From: Arenibacter palladensis
Lineage (GTDB): Bacteria; Bacteroidota; Bacteroidia; Flavobacteriales; Flavobacteriaceae
Direction: 5' to 3'
NCBI RefSeq assembly: GCF_900129275.1
Contig: NZ_FQUX01000012.1
Span: 1-64,000, forward strand
DNA: 64,000 bases
The stretch's first letter is position 1. Each line of letters opens with the position of its first letter. The translations under genes were made by a program, and so were the position numbers. This document shows positions 30,382 to 39,721 of the stretch, piece by piece. Below the pieces are notes generated by a model that saw nothing but the letters and a program-made list of their open reading frames with translations, did no database searches and was not told where the DNA came from.

Positions 30382-30409
30382 ACACACCCCTAACCCCTCT
30401 CAAGAGGGG
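30382..30409 (-). repeat. 28-bp inverted repeat, right copy, with internal palindrome
   Basis: On the minus strand it reads CCCCTCTTGAGAGGGG followed by TTAGGGGTGTGT, and ends 15 bp before the DUF559 ATG. It is the inverted partner of 29966-29993. Confidence 0.9.
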
Positions 30410-30412
30410 AAT

Positions 30413-30845
30413 TTATTTGATTCTACATTTATCATTTTCTAAAATCAATGGACTTTGGCACTTAATTAGAACTTTGCAAAAACACCAAACACCCAATACC
30501 AGAATTTTACAATAATAAGCACCACTTGACCCTCACCAAAAACCTAAAATTACTTTTCCACACCCCCTTCAAGAAAAGAACTTATTGGTTATTACATTTC
30601 AAAACTTTTAAACCAGGAGAACATTTTGTAAGAATTCAAGATAAATAACACCAAGCCTTTACAAAATTTAACCTCATTTATCCAACACAAAATACTTAAT
30701 GCTTCATTCACTTCACCTTTTGAAACGATTTTTTTTGACCCTACGTTCTAAACATTATTGTATTTAATATCATGTAACCTCTGTGCATTAACTGAATTAC
30801 AAAACTTAATTCAATATTCTGGCCAAGAATCCATTTTCGGATAAA
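30413..30845. other. intergenic stretch upstream of rarA
   Basis: AT-rich DNA with no credible reading frame, RNA gene or strong hairpin that I can see. It lies between the DUF559 element and the rarA promoter. Confidence 0.6.
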
Positions 30846-30874
30846 TTGTCATCCCTTTAAATGTCTTATTTTTG
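30846..30874 (+). promoter_or_regulatory. promoter of rarA
   Basis: TTG (30846-30848), 18 bp, then TATTTTTG (30867-30874) is a perfect Bacteroidota promoter. The -7 box ends 4 nt before the ATG at 30879, predicting a leaderless mRNA, and it excludes the upstream in-frame ATG at 30861, which would lie before the transcription start. Confidence 0.75.
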
Positions 30875-30878
30875 TTCT

Positions 30879-32156
30879 ATGAACGAGCCACTAGCAGAAA
30901 GGGTACGTCCCAAAACTTTAGAGGATTATATAAGCCAAAATCATTTGGTGGGAGAAAATGGGTCATTGACCCATCAAATAAAAAAAGGAATCCTACCATC
31001 ATTGATACTGTGGGGGCCTCCAGGAACAGGAAAAACCACCTTGGCCAATATTATTGCCCAAGAAAGTGGCCGTCCTTTCTATACCTTGAGTGCTATTAGC
31101 AGTGGCGTAAAGGATGTACGGGAAGTTATAGAAAAGGCCAAGCAAAGCGGAGGCTTGTTCACGACCAAAAACCCTATTCTTTTTATTGATGAAATCCATC
31201 GCTTTAGCAAATCGCAGCAGGATTCCCTGTTGGGGGCCGTGGAAAAAGGATGGGTCACCCTAATAGGTGCCACCACGGAAAACCCCAGCTTCGAGGTAAT
31301 TCCCGCGCTACTTTCCCGCTGTCAGGTTTATATACTAAATCCCTTTGGAAAAGAAGATCTTGAAGCCATGCTCCACAGGGCAATGACAGAGGACAAGTTT
31401 TTAAAAACCAAAAAAATAAAACTCAAGGAAACCGAAGCGCTACTGCGTCTCTCTGGGGGTGATGGAAGAAAATTGTTAAACATCTTCGAGCTTATCATCA
31501 ATTCGGAAGAAACGGATACCGTGACCATTACGGACGATCTGGTATTGAGCAAAATTCAGAAGAACACAGTTCTTTATGATAAAACTGGTGAGCAACATTA
31601 CGACATTATCTCCGCTTTTATAAAATCGATAAGAGGAAGCGACCCCAATGCGGCGGTATATTGGTTGGCCAGGATGATCGAAGGCGGAGAGGATGTGAAG
31701 TTTATTGCCAGGCGCCTAATTATTCTAGCCTCCGAAGACATTGGCAATGCCAACCCTACGGCCCTGGTAATGGCGAATACTACTTTTCAGGCCGTTACTA
31801 CCATAGGATATCCCGAAGCTAGGATCATATTGAGTCAGTGCGTTATCTATTTGGCCACCTCAGCAAAGAGCAATGCCAGTTATATGGCCATAAACAAAGC
31901 CCAGCAAACCGTAAAACAAACAGGGGACCTATCCGTACCCTTGGCACTGCGGAACGCCCCTACCAAACTAATGAAAGACCTAGGTTACGGGGAAGATTAT
32001 AAATATGCCCATGACTACGAAAATAATTTTGTAGCCGAAGAATTTATGCCTAAAGAAGTAGCAAAAACCAGTTTTTACCGTCCGGGCAATAATCAACGGG
32101 AAAATGCCATCAAAGATTTCCTGAAGAAACGGTGGAAAGATAAATATAACTTCTAA
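30879..32156 (+). CDS. rarA: replication-associated recombination protein A (MgsA/RarA AAA+ ATPase)
   Basis: A clamp-loader-like ATPase that acts at stalled replication forks with SSB. The 425 residues show [20 protein letters not shown], Walker [10 protein letters not shown] (about 46-54), Walker [10 protein letters not shown], sensor 1 [10 protein letters not shown] and the C-terminal tetramerisation domain ([36 protein letters not shown]). I use the second ATG because of the promoter position; the first adds six residues. It is a single gene, convergent with the next. Confidence 0.96.
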   Translation: MNEPLAERVRPKTLEDYISQNHLVGENGSLTHQIKKGILPSLILWGPPGTGKTTLANIIAQESGRPFYTLSAISSGVKDVREVIEKAKQSGGLFTTKNPILFIDEIHRFSKSQQDSLLGAVEKGWVTLIGATTENPSFEVIPALLSRCQVYILNPFGKEDLEAMLHRAMTEDKFLKTKKIKLKETEALLRLSGGDGRKLLNIFELIINSEETDTVTITDDLVLSKIQKNTVLYDKTGEQHYDIISAFIKSIRGSDPNAAVYWLARMIEGGEDVKFIARRLIILASEDIGNANPTALVMANTTFQAVTTIGYPEARIILSQCVIYLATSAKSNASYMAINKAQQTVKQTGDLSVPLALRNAPTKLMKDLGYGEDYKYAHDYENNFVAEEFMPKEVAKTSFYRPGNNQRENAIKDFLKKRWKDKYNF

Positions 32157-32181
32157 TTAAGCAAGAAATATCTAAGTTGAT

Positions 32182-33153
32182 TTAGAATTTAATATTCAAT
32201 TCCTGACCCATTAATTTGTCGCCTTCATAATACTCAAAATACCACTTGTCGCCTTTTTTCAAAACCGCACCACTATGCACATCCCCTTCGGCAATATAGA
32301 AATTGGCCTGGGAGGTGGCGTACATCCTCAATGTTATTTTAGGTGTGCTGTCTACCAATTGAAAACCGTTTGCAATGGCCTGTGCATATAACACCCCAGA
32401 ATCATCTGTCTTGTAATCCACATCCGGTAATGCCACGGTAGGCATATTCTCTGCCTTGGTAATATTGGACTGAACCGGTTCCATGCTCTTGTAGGATTGC
32501 TCCTCCAAGGTGGCCTTTTGTTGTATTACATTCTGCCGATTGGATTCGATTTTATCTTCAGCCAAATCTCCAAATCTTATGTCTTTATCTTTTTCTTGGG
32601 GTTTATTTTCAACTATATCTTCGAAACTTATGTCTTTGTCCTTTTCAGCTGCTTTTTCCAATCGTTTAACGTCATTTTTAAAGCTTACGGTCACCTCAGC
32701 GGTATCCCCGCTAGGTTCATATTTGTACCCTATCCCTGACAAAGATTTAAAACATTCCTTTATTGCCTCGGAATAAGCGGATTTGTAGTCCTTCTCTTTG
32801 CTACTACCTTCTACGGTAGTGTAGACCACATTGGACTGACAATCCTTAAGGGTCAGGGTTACCTTCGTAGTAAACATGGACGAGTCATCCTTAAGATTCA
32901 AAAGCAGACCAAGACATCTGTTGGCTAACAGATCCGCAGGCATATCATTGTCATAAACTGCTGTAAAGCCATTTTCGACAAGATTATATTTGATCATTGT
33001 ACTGGTCTGATACTGATTTTCATTTTTAAAGGTTTCAAATTTGGTTGGGACTATAATGTACTTGTATTTGTTTAATTCCGCTTGTGACATGCCCAAAAAG
33101 CCACACATTAAAATAAGGGGTAAAAAAAGGTTTTTCATCATTTCAAATTTCAT
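32182..33153 (-). CDS. secreted protein of unknown function
   Basis: About 323 residues from the ATG at 33153 (MKFEMMKNLF); ATGs at 33141 and 33138 are equally possible and give a signal peptide ending in SQA. The frame upstream to 33243 is not signal-like. The N-terminal third (LNKYKYIIVPTKFETFKNEN, then SMIKYNLVENGFTAVYDND) resembles periplasmic proteins with a nucleotide-hydrolase-like beta sheet, but I cannot name the family. A central stretch repeats KDISFEDIVENKPQE and KDIRFGDLAEDK in tandem. It may be envelope-associated; function unknown. Confidence 0.7.
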   Translation of the reverse strand: MKFEMMKNLFLPLILMCGFLGMSQAELNKYKYIIVPTKFETFKNENQYQTSTMIKYNLVENGFTAVYDNDMPADLLANRCLGLLLNLKDDSSMFTTKVTLTLKDCQSNVVYTTVEGSSKEKDYKSAYSEAIKECFKSLSGIGYKYEPSGDTAEVTVSFKNDVKRLEKAAEKDKDISFEDIVENKPQEKDKDIRFGDLAEDKIESNRQNVIQQKATLEEQSYKSMEPVQSNITKAENMPTVALPDVDYKTDDSGVLYAQAIANGFQLVDSTPKITLRMYATSQANFYIAEGDVHSGAVLKKGDKWYFEYYEGDKLMGQELNIKF

Positions 33154-33373
33154 TGTTAATCTCGATAATGTCGCCCGGTGCTCCTTGAACTTTATCCACA
33201 AAAAAAAGGTACCACCATCCTTTTGTGATCCATTCACGGGCATAAATTTTCAGACATAAATAATAATGGGAGCAAAAACCAAACCAATATGGCTTTTAGA
33301 CATTAAAAGCTCAAATTTACTCCCTACAAAGGAACATTTAAATATCTTGATGTTGGTTGCAATAGTTCCAATA

Positions 33374-34810
33374 TTATTTCTTCCCCCAAGATATAATATT
33401 TAATCCTAATTGAAAAGAGGAGTAGTGACTATCCGCCAGGTTCCTATAGGCCAATAGGTTGTCCGCCATAACATAAAAATTTAACGGGCCGGCCTGTAGA
33501 TTAAGTCCTAGGCCAATATTGCTCCAGGAGAACTTATCTACGGTATAGGTTGTTTTAAGCGCCAATGCCCTTCCAAATCTTCGTAAATAAAAGGCGGTAA
33601 GTGCAGCTTGTGGCCCTCTGGGCCTATTAATCATATACAATTGACCACCCACACCATTGGCGTATTTGGTGTAGTCCTTCCGTTTGGACACTATATAGTT
33701 ACAGTCGCAATCCATACTAGGATTAGAGGGTTCTCCCCAATTATAACGTAAGGAACCATACAATTTGGTAGGCCTAAAATAAATATAACTCTTATCATTG
33801 GTGCCGTGCGGGACCAATGCATCCACCTCATCCACCAAATCTTGCCAAAAATCGGCATTGGAGTTTGAAAATGCATCCGGCAGAATAACTTCTATTCCTT
33901 CCACGGTGGCATTGCCCTTTATGGTATAGTTCTTAACGTCGGTGGAACTATAAACGAAGCCCAAATCCAACAAACTTCCGGTTATTACGGTTTGTTTGTT
34001 AAGTTTATAAGTAAATCCCAGGTCGATACCAAATCCCAGATCTCCCCCAAAAAAGAGTCTTCTGGTTAATATTCCAGGCAAAAGGGAAGTATCATTATCC
34101 AAGGCATCCTCAATCTCATTAAGTCCGGAGGACCTTAATTCCAGGTCGGCATCCAAGGTATTGGCCAAGAGGTTGTTTTGCCCCTCATTGGTTACAAAAT
34201 ATCCTTTGTTTTTGGTAGATGAAAAATTGAAGGCACTGGAGTAAATTTTTGCTCTTCCGCCAATCGTCAGGGCTCCATCCACTCTTTTATTCAATCCGAA
34301 ATGAAACACATTGAGCATTTCCCCACGTGTTTTTAAATGTTCGAGATCAAATTTTCTTCCCAATTGATTGGCATTGCCCTCAAAAGCCAAGATGGCATAA
34401 TCCTTAAACCAATAGCCGATGGCATCACCTTCATTGTAAATCCCGAAAGAGTAGAAATTATCCCGATTACGGCCGCGAAAACCACCATTCAATAATTCCA
34501 CCTGATAAGTACCGCTAAGCTCATCGCGGGTACTCATACCATATATGGCCAGTTCCCTGACCTTGACATTAAAGTCCACTCCGTCGTCCGCAAACAGATC
34601 GTTTACAGTAAGCCCACTACTCCCTGCCTGAAATGAAATTCCAGACAACACGGGAATTCCGGCATACCATTGAAAATCTGTGGACATTCCTGGATTAACC
34701 ATTAACGCTTGGGGAATCTCTGTAAAATCGTACAGTATTTGTTTGTTCTGGGCAGTAATAAAGAAACAGCCCAGCAACCAGGATAATAAGACGAGTTTAA
34801 CTTGTCTCAT
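33374..34810 (-). CDS. DUF5723-family outer-membrane beta-barrel protein
   Basis: The 478 residues begin with a signal peptide (MRQVKLVLLSWLLGCFFITA, cut before QN), then the family-typical QILYDFTEIPQALMVNPGMS. The body is rich in alternating aromatic/Gly strands (for example DLGFGIDLGFTYKLNKQTVI), and it ends with a barrel-like strand. Family members resemble PorV/PorP-type or FadL-like barrels and are predicted in the outer membrane of Bacteroidota; their role is not established. Its ATG overlaps the stop of the upstream lipoprotein gene by 4 bp, so the two are translationally coupled. Confidence 0.85.
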   Translation of the reverse strand: MRQVKLVLLSWLLGCFFITAQNKQILYDFTEIPQALMVNPGMSTDFQWYAGIPVLSGISFQAGSSGLTVNDLFADDGVDFNVKVRELAIYGMSTRDELSGTYQVELLNGGFRGRNRDNFYSFGIYNEGDAIGYWFKDYAILAFEGNANQLGRKFDLEHLKTRGEMLNVFHFGLNKRVDGALTIGGRAKIYSSAFNFSSTKNKGYFVTNEGQNNLLANTLDADLELRSSGLNEIEDALDNDTSLLPGILTRRLFFGGDLGFGIDLGFTYKLNKQTVITGSLLDLGFVYSSTDVKNYTIKGNATVEGIEVILPDAFSNSNADFWQDLVDEVDALVPHGTNDKSYIYFRPTKLYGSLRYNWGEPSNPSMDCDCNYIVSKRKDYTKYANGVGGQLYMINRPRGPQAALTAFYLRRFGRALALKTTYTVDKFSWSNIGLGLNLQAGPLNFYVMADNLLAYRNLADSHYSSFQLGLNIISWGKK

Positions 34811-35349
34811 TTTAAACGAAGTCTGAATTGTCCACTGGACCTAAAAATAATTTTAGGGTCCGGGAGATTGGATACACTACTATTATCGCCTAAATTTCGA
34901 ACACTGACCTTAATACTTGAAGTGTTTTTTATGATTTCTATGCTGCGTCCGGTTCCAATTCCATAGGCCACCTGTAACTGCACTAGGGGCGTCGGAGCCG
35001 GATCTATATGAAAATATTGGGTGTCCAGGGTATTCCCACCTTCATCCAAAAATTCAACCGTGGCCTCCATTTCCTTACTGGTAGTATTCTCAATTTCATA
35101 AAATACAAAGCCATCCAAAACCCGATCCGAGAAAGCATCTACGCTAAAACCGTCAAAATTAAAATCTTGGGAATAAAAATCCTGTCCGGGAATTTCATTT
35201 AGCAGTCTTTCAGGCGATTCTATATACAATATACTGGCCTCTACTGTAGGGATAATTTCCAAATCCTCATATTGGTCGAAGTTTTGCCTTTCTATACAGG
35301 AATATAGTGCAAGCAAAATAATGCAGGGAAACAAAAATCTATTTTTCAT
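34807..35349 (-). CDS. lipoprotein paired with the DUF5723 barrel
   Basis: A 180-residue lipoprotein with the signal MKNRFLFPCIILLALYSC (Cys18) and an all-beta look (FYEIENTTSKEMEATVEFLD, then SIKVSVRNLGDNSSVSN). Its stop overlaps the start of the DUF5723 gene. The tight coupling suggests the two proteins form an envelope complex; I do not know a function. Confidence 0.75.
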   Translation of the reverse strand: MKNRFLFPCIILLALYSCIERQNFDQYEDLEIIPTVEASILYIESPERLLNEIPGQDFYSQDFNFDGFSVDAFSDRVLDGFVFYEIENTTSKEMEATVEFLDEGGNTLDTQYFHIDPAPTPLVQLQVAYGIGTGRSIEIIKNTSSIKVSVRNLGDNSSVSNLPDPKIIFRSSGQFRLRLK

Positions 35350-35412
35350 ACCAAACCTTACAAGAACAACTACTGGTACCGTGTTGTTATAGTGTTACTA
35401 CAAATTATAACT

Positions 35413-36102
35413 CTATAAATAAGATTTTATTTCACTCAAATCGTGAATCATGTCGCAATATTCGTGCTTTGGTTCATTATTGGCGTTGAAATGAAGGGTA
35501 TGCAGCCCTACAGACCTTGCCCCCAAAATATCTGCCTCCAAACTATCTCCGATCATGAGGGATTTATGGGGCTGCACTTTGGCCTTTTCGAGTGCCAACC
35601 TAAAGATAATTGGGTTTGGCTTTTTAACACCCGCCATTTCGGAATTAATTATATGCTCAAAATAATTATGAATATTGGAACTGCGTAATTTCTTATGTTG
35701 TATTTCCTGAAAACCATTGGTGATGATATGTAATTTATAATGGGGCTTCAAATAGTCCAAAACCTCCGTTGTATTGGGAAAAAGGTGGTTGTAGGAAGAC
35801 AAATACTCAATATATTGATCGGATAGAACATCTATTAATTCATTGGATATGGAATATCCAAGCTTATCAAAGGTAATTTTCAATCTTTGGAACCGGAGTT
35901 CACTTTTGGATATTTTCCCTTCCCTATAAAGCTTCCAAAACTCAAAATTTATGGGAATATATACCTTTAAAAAATCGTTGAGCTCTACACTGACGGAGTT
36001 CTCCGCGAGAATTCTTTGAAATGTAAGGGCAGAGTTTTTTTCAAAATCCCATAGGGTATGATCCAGATCAAAAAAAACATCCGTAACAAGGTTCTTAAAC
36101 AT
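35413..36102 (-). CDS. HAD-superfamily noncanonical pyrimidine nucleotidase (YjjG-like)
   Basis: A 229-residue haloacid-dehalogenase phosphatase: motif I FFDLDHTLWDFE (both Asp present, about 10-21), the helical cap, motif II IITNG, motif III Lys in AGVKKPNPIIF and motif IV IGDSLEADILGARSVG. The YjjG branch dephosphorylates nucleoside monophosphates, including damaged or modified pyrimidines. It overlaps the DUF7033 gene by 8 bp, suggesting co-transcription, though no functional link is evident. Confidence 0.87.
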   Translation of the reverse strand: MFKNLVTDVFFDLDHTLWDFEKNSALTFQRILAENSVSVELNDFLKVYIPINFEFWKLYREGKISKSELRFQRLKITFDKLGYSISNELIDVLSDQYIEYLSSYNHLFPNTTEVLDYLKPHYKLHIITNGFQEIQHKKLRSSNIHNYFEHIINSEMAGVKKPNPIIFRLALEKAKVQPHKSLMIGDSLEADILGARSVGLHTLHFNANNEPKHEYCDMIHDLSEIKSYL

Positions 36103-37390
36103 TTACACGCTTTAAAATACTACTATATAATTTCTTCCAATTCAATTTACTTTCGCCCCCAATTAATTCATTTGAAAAAACGGTTATAAATTTCCCGTTT
36201 ACCTTCTTAGTTTCCAAATAAAGCCTTTCCACAGCAGAAAATGCCTCCGTCCTATTCCTGTATTTCAATAAACCATAATCATGCACCGCAAAAGGGTGTA
36301 TCTTAATAGGTTGCTGAACTTCCAAGGGGATATCGTAAAAATAAAAAGGGGTACAGGTACCTGCCCTAAATCCAATTTCATGGGTATACCCCATGGTATA
36401 ATCGTCCGTAAAACCGGCCTCGATCAAATTCCTATATGTTTCGGGAATGTCCACCCTGTTATAGCGCATACGGGAACTACTCACAGGTCTATTGATTACA
36501 TTGGCAAGATTTTTTTTCTCTTCCTTAAGCAAGGCTATATCATTAAAGGAGCTATAGGAACAGGACAAAGAAACCTTGTCATAGTCCGCTACAGATTTGA
36601 TTAGGTGCTTAAATTTGTTATTGTTGGGGGATACGTTCTTGTCATAAGTGGAATATTCCGCGAACTGAAAAAAGAACATGCCCTTTACCTTATTGTTCCT
36701 GTGCAATTCTATTAGCTCAAAAAAATTGTCATAGGGATCTTTCTTTAAATTGAACCATACCGAAACCCTATCAAAAACCCTACGTATCTTAAGGGAGGCC
36801 AGATCATAAAAAAATCCTGACATACCACGGACAAAGCCTCTATATGCAAAACAATGGGAGCTGGAAACATCTATGATAGAGGCATAATTATAATGCCTTG
36901 GCTTGTGTTTAAGATCCTTGAATTTTTCCTTTAGCGCGGACAATAACTTTTGTGCCCAAATGTCCACTAATGGCTTTTCCAGAAAATCATTTTGAAAAGC
37001 CAAACTGTCCTTGGGTGAAAATCTACCGTGCATGTCCTTAACGTGGGGCAAATACTCTTCATACCTACTCAACATATAAAAACTAGCGGAAAAAATATCG
37101 AAAGGGAGATTGCTTCTATCGCCAGCCGCAAAAAAACAAGGTGTACCCTGCCAATCGGCTAGATAGATCTGTATGTCGTTAATTCCCTGTTCAAACAACA
37201 GGTCGTTGCTCCGTACAAAAAATTCATTCTGTAAAGGTTGTTTGGTGTAGGTTATCTTTGGCCCGGTATGTTTAATAAAATCCTCAACTTTAGTGGTGTA
37301 GGTGACCTCTATTCCCAAAATAGTAGTAAATATATGCCGCATAATATAACTGAAGCGATGTGTAATTTTATGGGTATAGATGAGCAACAT
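36095..37390 (-). CDS. polysaccharide deacetylase-family protein (DUF7033)
   Basis: The 431 residues begin with the DUF7033 N-terminal domain (MLLIYTHKITHRFSYIMRHI, then FTTILGIEVTYTTKVEDFIK). The C-terminal half resembles a NodB-type deacetylase barrel with YNYASIIDVSSSH at about 160-172, MFFFQFAEYSTYDKNVS, and MRYNRVDIPETYRNLIEAGF near 320. The metal-binding motifs are degenerate compared with active deacetylases (no clear TFDDG), so activity is uncertain. It probably acts on cell-surface polysaccharide. No signal peptide is obvious. Confidence 0.8.
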   Translation of the reverse strand: MLLIYTHKITHRFSYIMRHIFTTILGIEVTYTTKVEDFIKHTGPKITYTKQPLQNEFFVRSNDLLFEQGINDIQIYLADWQGTPCFFAAGDRSNLPFDIFSASFYMLSRYEEYLPHVKDMHGRFSPKDSLAFQNDFLEKPLVDIWAQKLLSALKEKFKDLKHKPRHYNYASIIDVSSSHCFAYRGFVRGMSGFFYDLASLKIRRVFDRVSVWFNLKKDPYDNFFELIELHRNNKVKGMFFFQFAEYSTYDKNVSPNNNKFKHLIKSVADYDKVSLSCSYSSFNDIALLKEEKKNLANVINRPVSSSRMRYNRVDIPETYRNLIEAGFTDDYTMGYTHEIGFRAGTCTPFYFYDIPLEVQQPIKIHPFAVHDYGLLKYRNRTEAFSAVERLYLETKKVNGKFITVFSNELIGGESKLNWKKLYSSILKRVNV

Positions 37391-37478
37391 AACTATTTAC
37401 TTAGTACTATTAAAAAAGACATGTATTTTTTTTGATTTCGGAAGTCTCTGTACAAGACCATAGTTAACAAGCCCCATT

Positions 37479-38177
37479 TTAAAGGATATTTTCATCTGCA
37501 AAACTAAAGTATTCTTTTTGTGTGATGATGATATGGTCCAAAACTTTTATATCCAGAGCTTCCGATGCCACTTTTAGTTTTTTTGTAATTTGTTTATCTG
37601 CCTCACTTGGTTTTAAAGTACCTGAAGGGTGGTTATGGGCCAAAATCAATCCTACCGCACCTAATTCCAAAGCTTGTTTCAATACCAAGCGAACATCTAC
37701 CAATGTTCCGGTAATACCTCCCTTGCTAAGTTGCCCCGCCTGCAGCACTGCGTTGGAATTATTCAGAAAAACTATCCAAAATTCCTCATGGGGCAGTTCT
37801 CCCATTTTAGGCTGCAAAAGTTCAAAGACATTTTTACTGCTAATGATTTTCGTTATTTTCTGAGCCTCTTCTCCCCTACGTCTCCTTCCTATTTCCAGAG
37901 CGGCAGCGATGGAAACCGCTTTTGCCTCCCCTATGCCCTTGAATTGCATTAGTTGTTTAATGGACAATTTTCCCAATTCGTTCAGATTGTTGTTCGCAGA
38001 GGCCAATATGCGTTTCGCAAGCTCCACCGCACTTTCATTGCGACTTCCCGAGCCAATTAATATAGCTATCAGCTCCGCATCGGAAAGAACGGATTTTCCT
38101 TTTTGCACCAATTTCTCACGAGGCTTATCATCATCGGACCAATTTTTAATAGAGAAAGAAGATGGCTTTTGTTGCAT
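37479..38177 (-). CDS. radC: RadC-family JAB-domain protein
   Basis: A 232-residue protein with an N-terminal helix-hairpin-helix region (MQFKGIGEAKAVSIAAALEI) and a C-terminal JAB1/MPN-like domain with the JAMM metal set: HNHPSGTLKPSEAD at about 180-193. Despite the old name, a role in DNA repair is not supported; the biochemical role is open. It is a single gene with a -7-like box 4 nt before the start. Confidence 0.92.
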   Translation of the reverse strand: MQQKPSSFSIKNWSDDDKPREKLVQKGKSVLSDAELIAILIGSGSRNESAVELAKRILASANNNLNELGKLSIKQLMQFKGIGEAKAVSIAAALEIGRRRRGEEAQKITKIISSKNVFELLQPKMGELPHEEFWIVFLNNSNAVLQAGQLSKGGITGTLVDVRLVLKQALELGAVGLILAHNHPSGTLKPSEADKQITKKLKVASEALDIKVLDHIIITQKEYFSFADENIL

Positions 38178-38181
38178 AACC

Positions 38182-38189
38182 TAAAGATA
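38182..38189 (-). promoter_or_regulatory. -7-like box 4 nt before radC
   Basis: On the minus strand TATCTTTA differs from TAnnTTTG at the last base and ends 4 nt before the ATG. No good -33 TTG is seen. Confidence 0.35.
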
Positions 38190-38258
38190 AGAATCTTATG
38201 GTTTTATCATAATTACAAAACCAAATATTACCAATACGGAAAACATAAATTCATCCAT

Positions 38259-38305
38259 AAAAAAAGCCCATGGCCATTCCTATAAAAAATGGCCTATGGG
38301 CTTTT
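38259..38305 (-). terminator. terminator after the Gfo/Idh gene (works on both strands)
   Basis: GCCCATGGCCATT pairs with AATGGCCTATGGGC (one bulged base), with a run of As on one side and Ts on the other. On the minus strand the stem is followed by seven Ts. It lies 25 bp past the Gfo/Idh stop. Confidence 0.85.
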
Positions 38306-38329
38306 ATGATTTATGTATTGAAAACTGTT

Positions 38330-39667
38330 TTAGAAATCCCTGTACGGTGCATCCAGGAACTTATTGGCCTCAGGTTCCGAAAACCTAGCAGTGGCATTAT
38401 CCCAATGCAATGTTTTATTTGGAAAACGACCGGCAATAACCCCTAACAAAATCGTTTCGGTAAGTCGAGCCGAATATTCAAAGGGAGCCGAGGTTTCGGC
38501 TTTTCCCAAACAGGCATCCACAAACTGATGATAGTGTTTATTTCCTTCGGAATCGTAGTCCCTGACCGGTTCCCCAATAGCCTCTTGATCCTTAATAATG
38601 GACAGATCCAGTTCCTGATATTTACCATCTACAATAAGTCTGGGCAATTCCATAAAATGTGGCAATAAAAGTCTTCCTTTTTCACCTACAAACATTGCTC
38701 CTTGTCCAGGTAGTTTCTCATTGTTAGGCAACTTTAGGTCTTTATGCTTCTCAGGAGCCCCTTTACCATCGTACCAGATCCACTTTAAGGTATCGGCCGT
38801 ATATTCGGTTCCGGGAAAGGTATAGGTAACGGTGTTTTTCTCAGGAAATCCAAACCCTGTAGGTTTTCTACATTGGTTCTTTATGGTCATGGGAACGTCC
38901 AATTTAAGTGCGTTATACGGGGTATCAAAAATATGCACACCCATATCGCCCAAAGTACCACAACCGTAGTCCAATAATTTTCTCCAATTGGCCGGATGGT
39001 AATACCCCTCCTTGTATGGCCTTTCGGCAGAAGTCCCCAACCAAAGATTCCAATCCAAATTTTCGGGTACCGGATCAGATCCTTCCGGCTCAGGACCATC
39101 AAACCCCCAGTTCTTGGGAGACCATGCCCTAACCGTACTTACCTTCCCTATAATTCCGGATTGGATCAATAAGGTGGCCAATTTGTAATCGTAGAAAGAA
39201 TGAACCTGGATTCCCATTTGCGTCACCAAGTTTTTTTCTTTTGCCATTTTACGCATCGCTCTAGCTTCTACCACGTGATGGGTAAGTGGTTTTTGACAAT
39301 ATACCGGTTTATCGAACTCCATGGCCATCATGGAAGCAGGCGCATGGGTATGGTCCGGGGTGGAGACTATAACCGCATCTATATCGTTTTTCATTTCTTT
39401 TAGCATCACCCTGTAATCCTTATAGACTACAGCGTTGGGGTGCAATTTCTTGGCCCCGGCCAATGCCTTGGAGTCTACATCGCAAAGTGCTACCACGTCC
39501 ACCAATTCATGCGAAGATATGGAAGCCAGATCGGCCCCTCCCATATTACTAACGCCGATATGGGCAGTCCTTAAACGTCCATTTTTGGACAACGCCCAAA
39601 CGGAGGATGGCAGAAGAGCCGTTAAACCCAAAGCTGCGGTACTTTTTAAAAAGTCTCTTTTTTTCAT
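38330..39667 (-). CDS. Gfo/Idh/MocA-family oxidoreductase, exported type
   Basis: An NAD(P)-dependent sugar oxidoreductase. The 445 residues begin with a Tat-like leader (MKKRDFLKSTAALGLTALLP), then a Rossmann domain (TAHIGVSNMGGADLASISSH; VVALCDVDSKAL), the conserved EKP-like VYCQKPLTH motif near 120 and the substrate domain with GTLGDMGVHIFDTPYNAL (catalytic Asp/His pair). The leader has KKR in place of RR, so export is likely but not certain. It is 54 bp after a DUF1080 hydrolase gene. In gut Bacteroides, relatives oxidise sugars at C3 while DUF1080 proteins cleave 3-keto glycosides, so the two may work together. Confidence 0.9.
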   Translation of the reverse strand: MKKRDFLKSTAALGLTALLPSSVWALSKNGRLRTAHIGVSNMGGADLASISSHELVDVVALCDVDSKALAGAKKLHPNAVVYKDYRVMLKEMKNDIDAVIVSTPDHTHAPASMMAMEFDKPVYCQKPLTHHVVEARAMRKMAKEKNLVTQMGIQVHSFYDYKLATLLIQSGIIGKVSTVRAWSPKNWGFDGPEPEGSDPVPENLDWNLWLGTSAERPYKEGYYHPANWRKLLDYGCGTLGDMGVHIFDTPYNALKLDVPMTIKNQCRKPTGFGFPEKNTVTYTFPGTEYTADTLKWIWYDGKGAPEKHKDLKLPNNEKLPGQGAMFVGEKGRLLLPHFMELPRLIVDGKYQELDLSIIKDQEAIGEPVRDYDSEGNKHYHQFVDACLGKAETSAPFEYSARLTETILLGVIAGRFPNKTLHWDNATARFSEPEANKFLDAPYRDF

Positions 39668-39721
39668 AAGTAAGTTTTTTTATTGTTTTTAACGGTCAAA
39701 CCAAACCGATAGAATTAAGTT

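Noticed and set aside
30861-30878. Upstream ATG for rarA
   Set aside because: It lies within the -7 promoter region, before the predicted transcription start, so it should not be in the mRNA.
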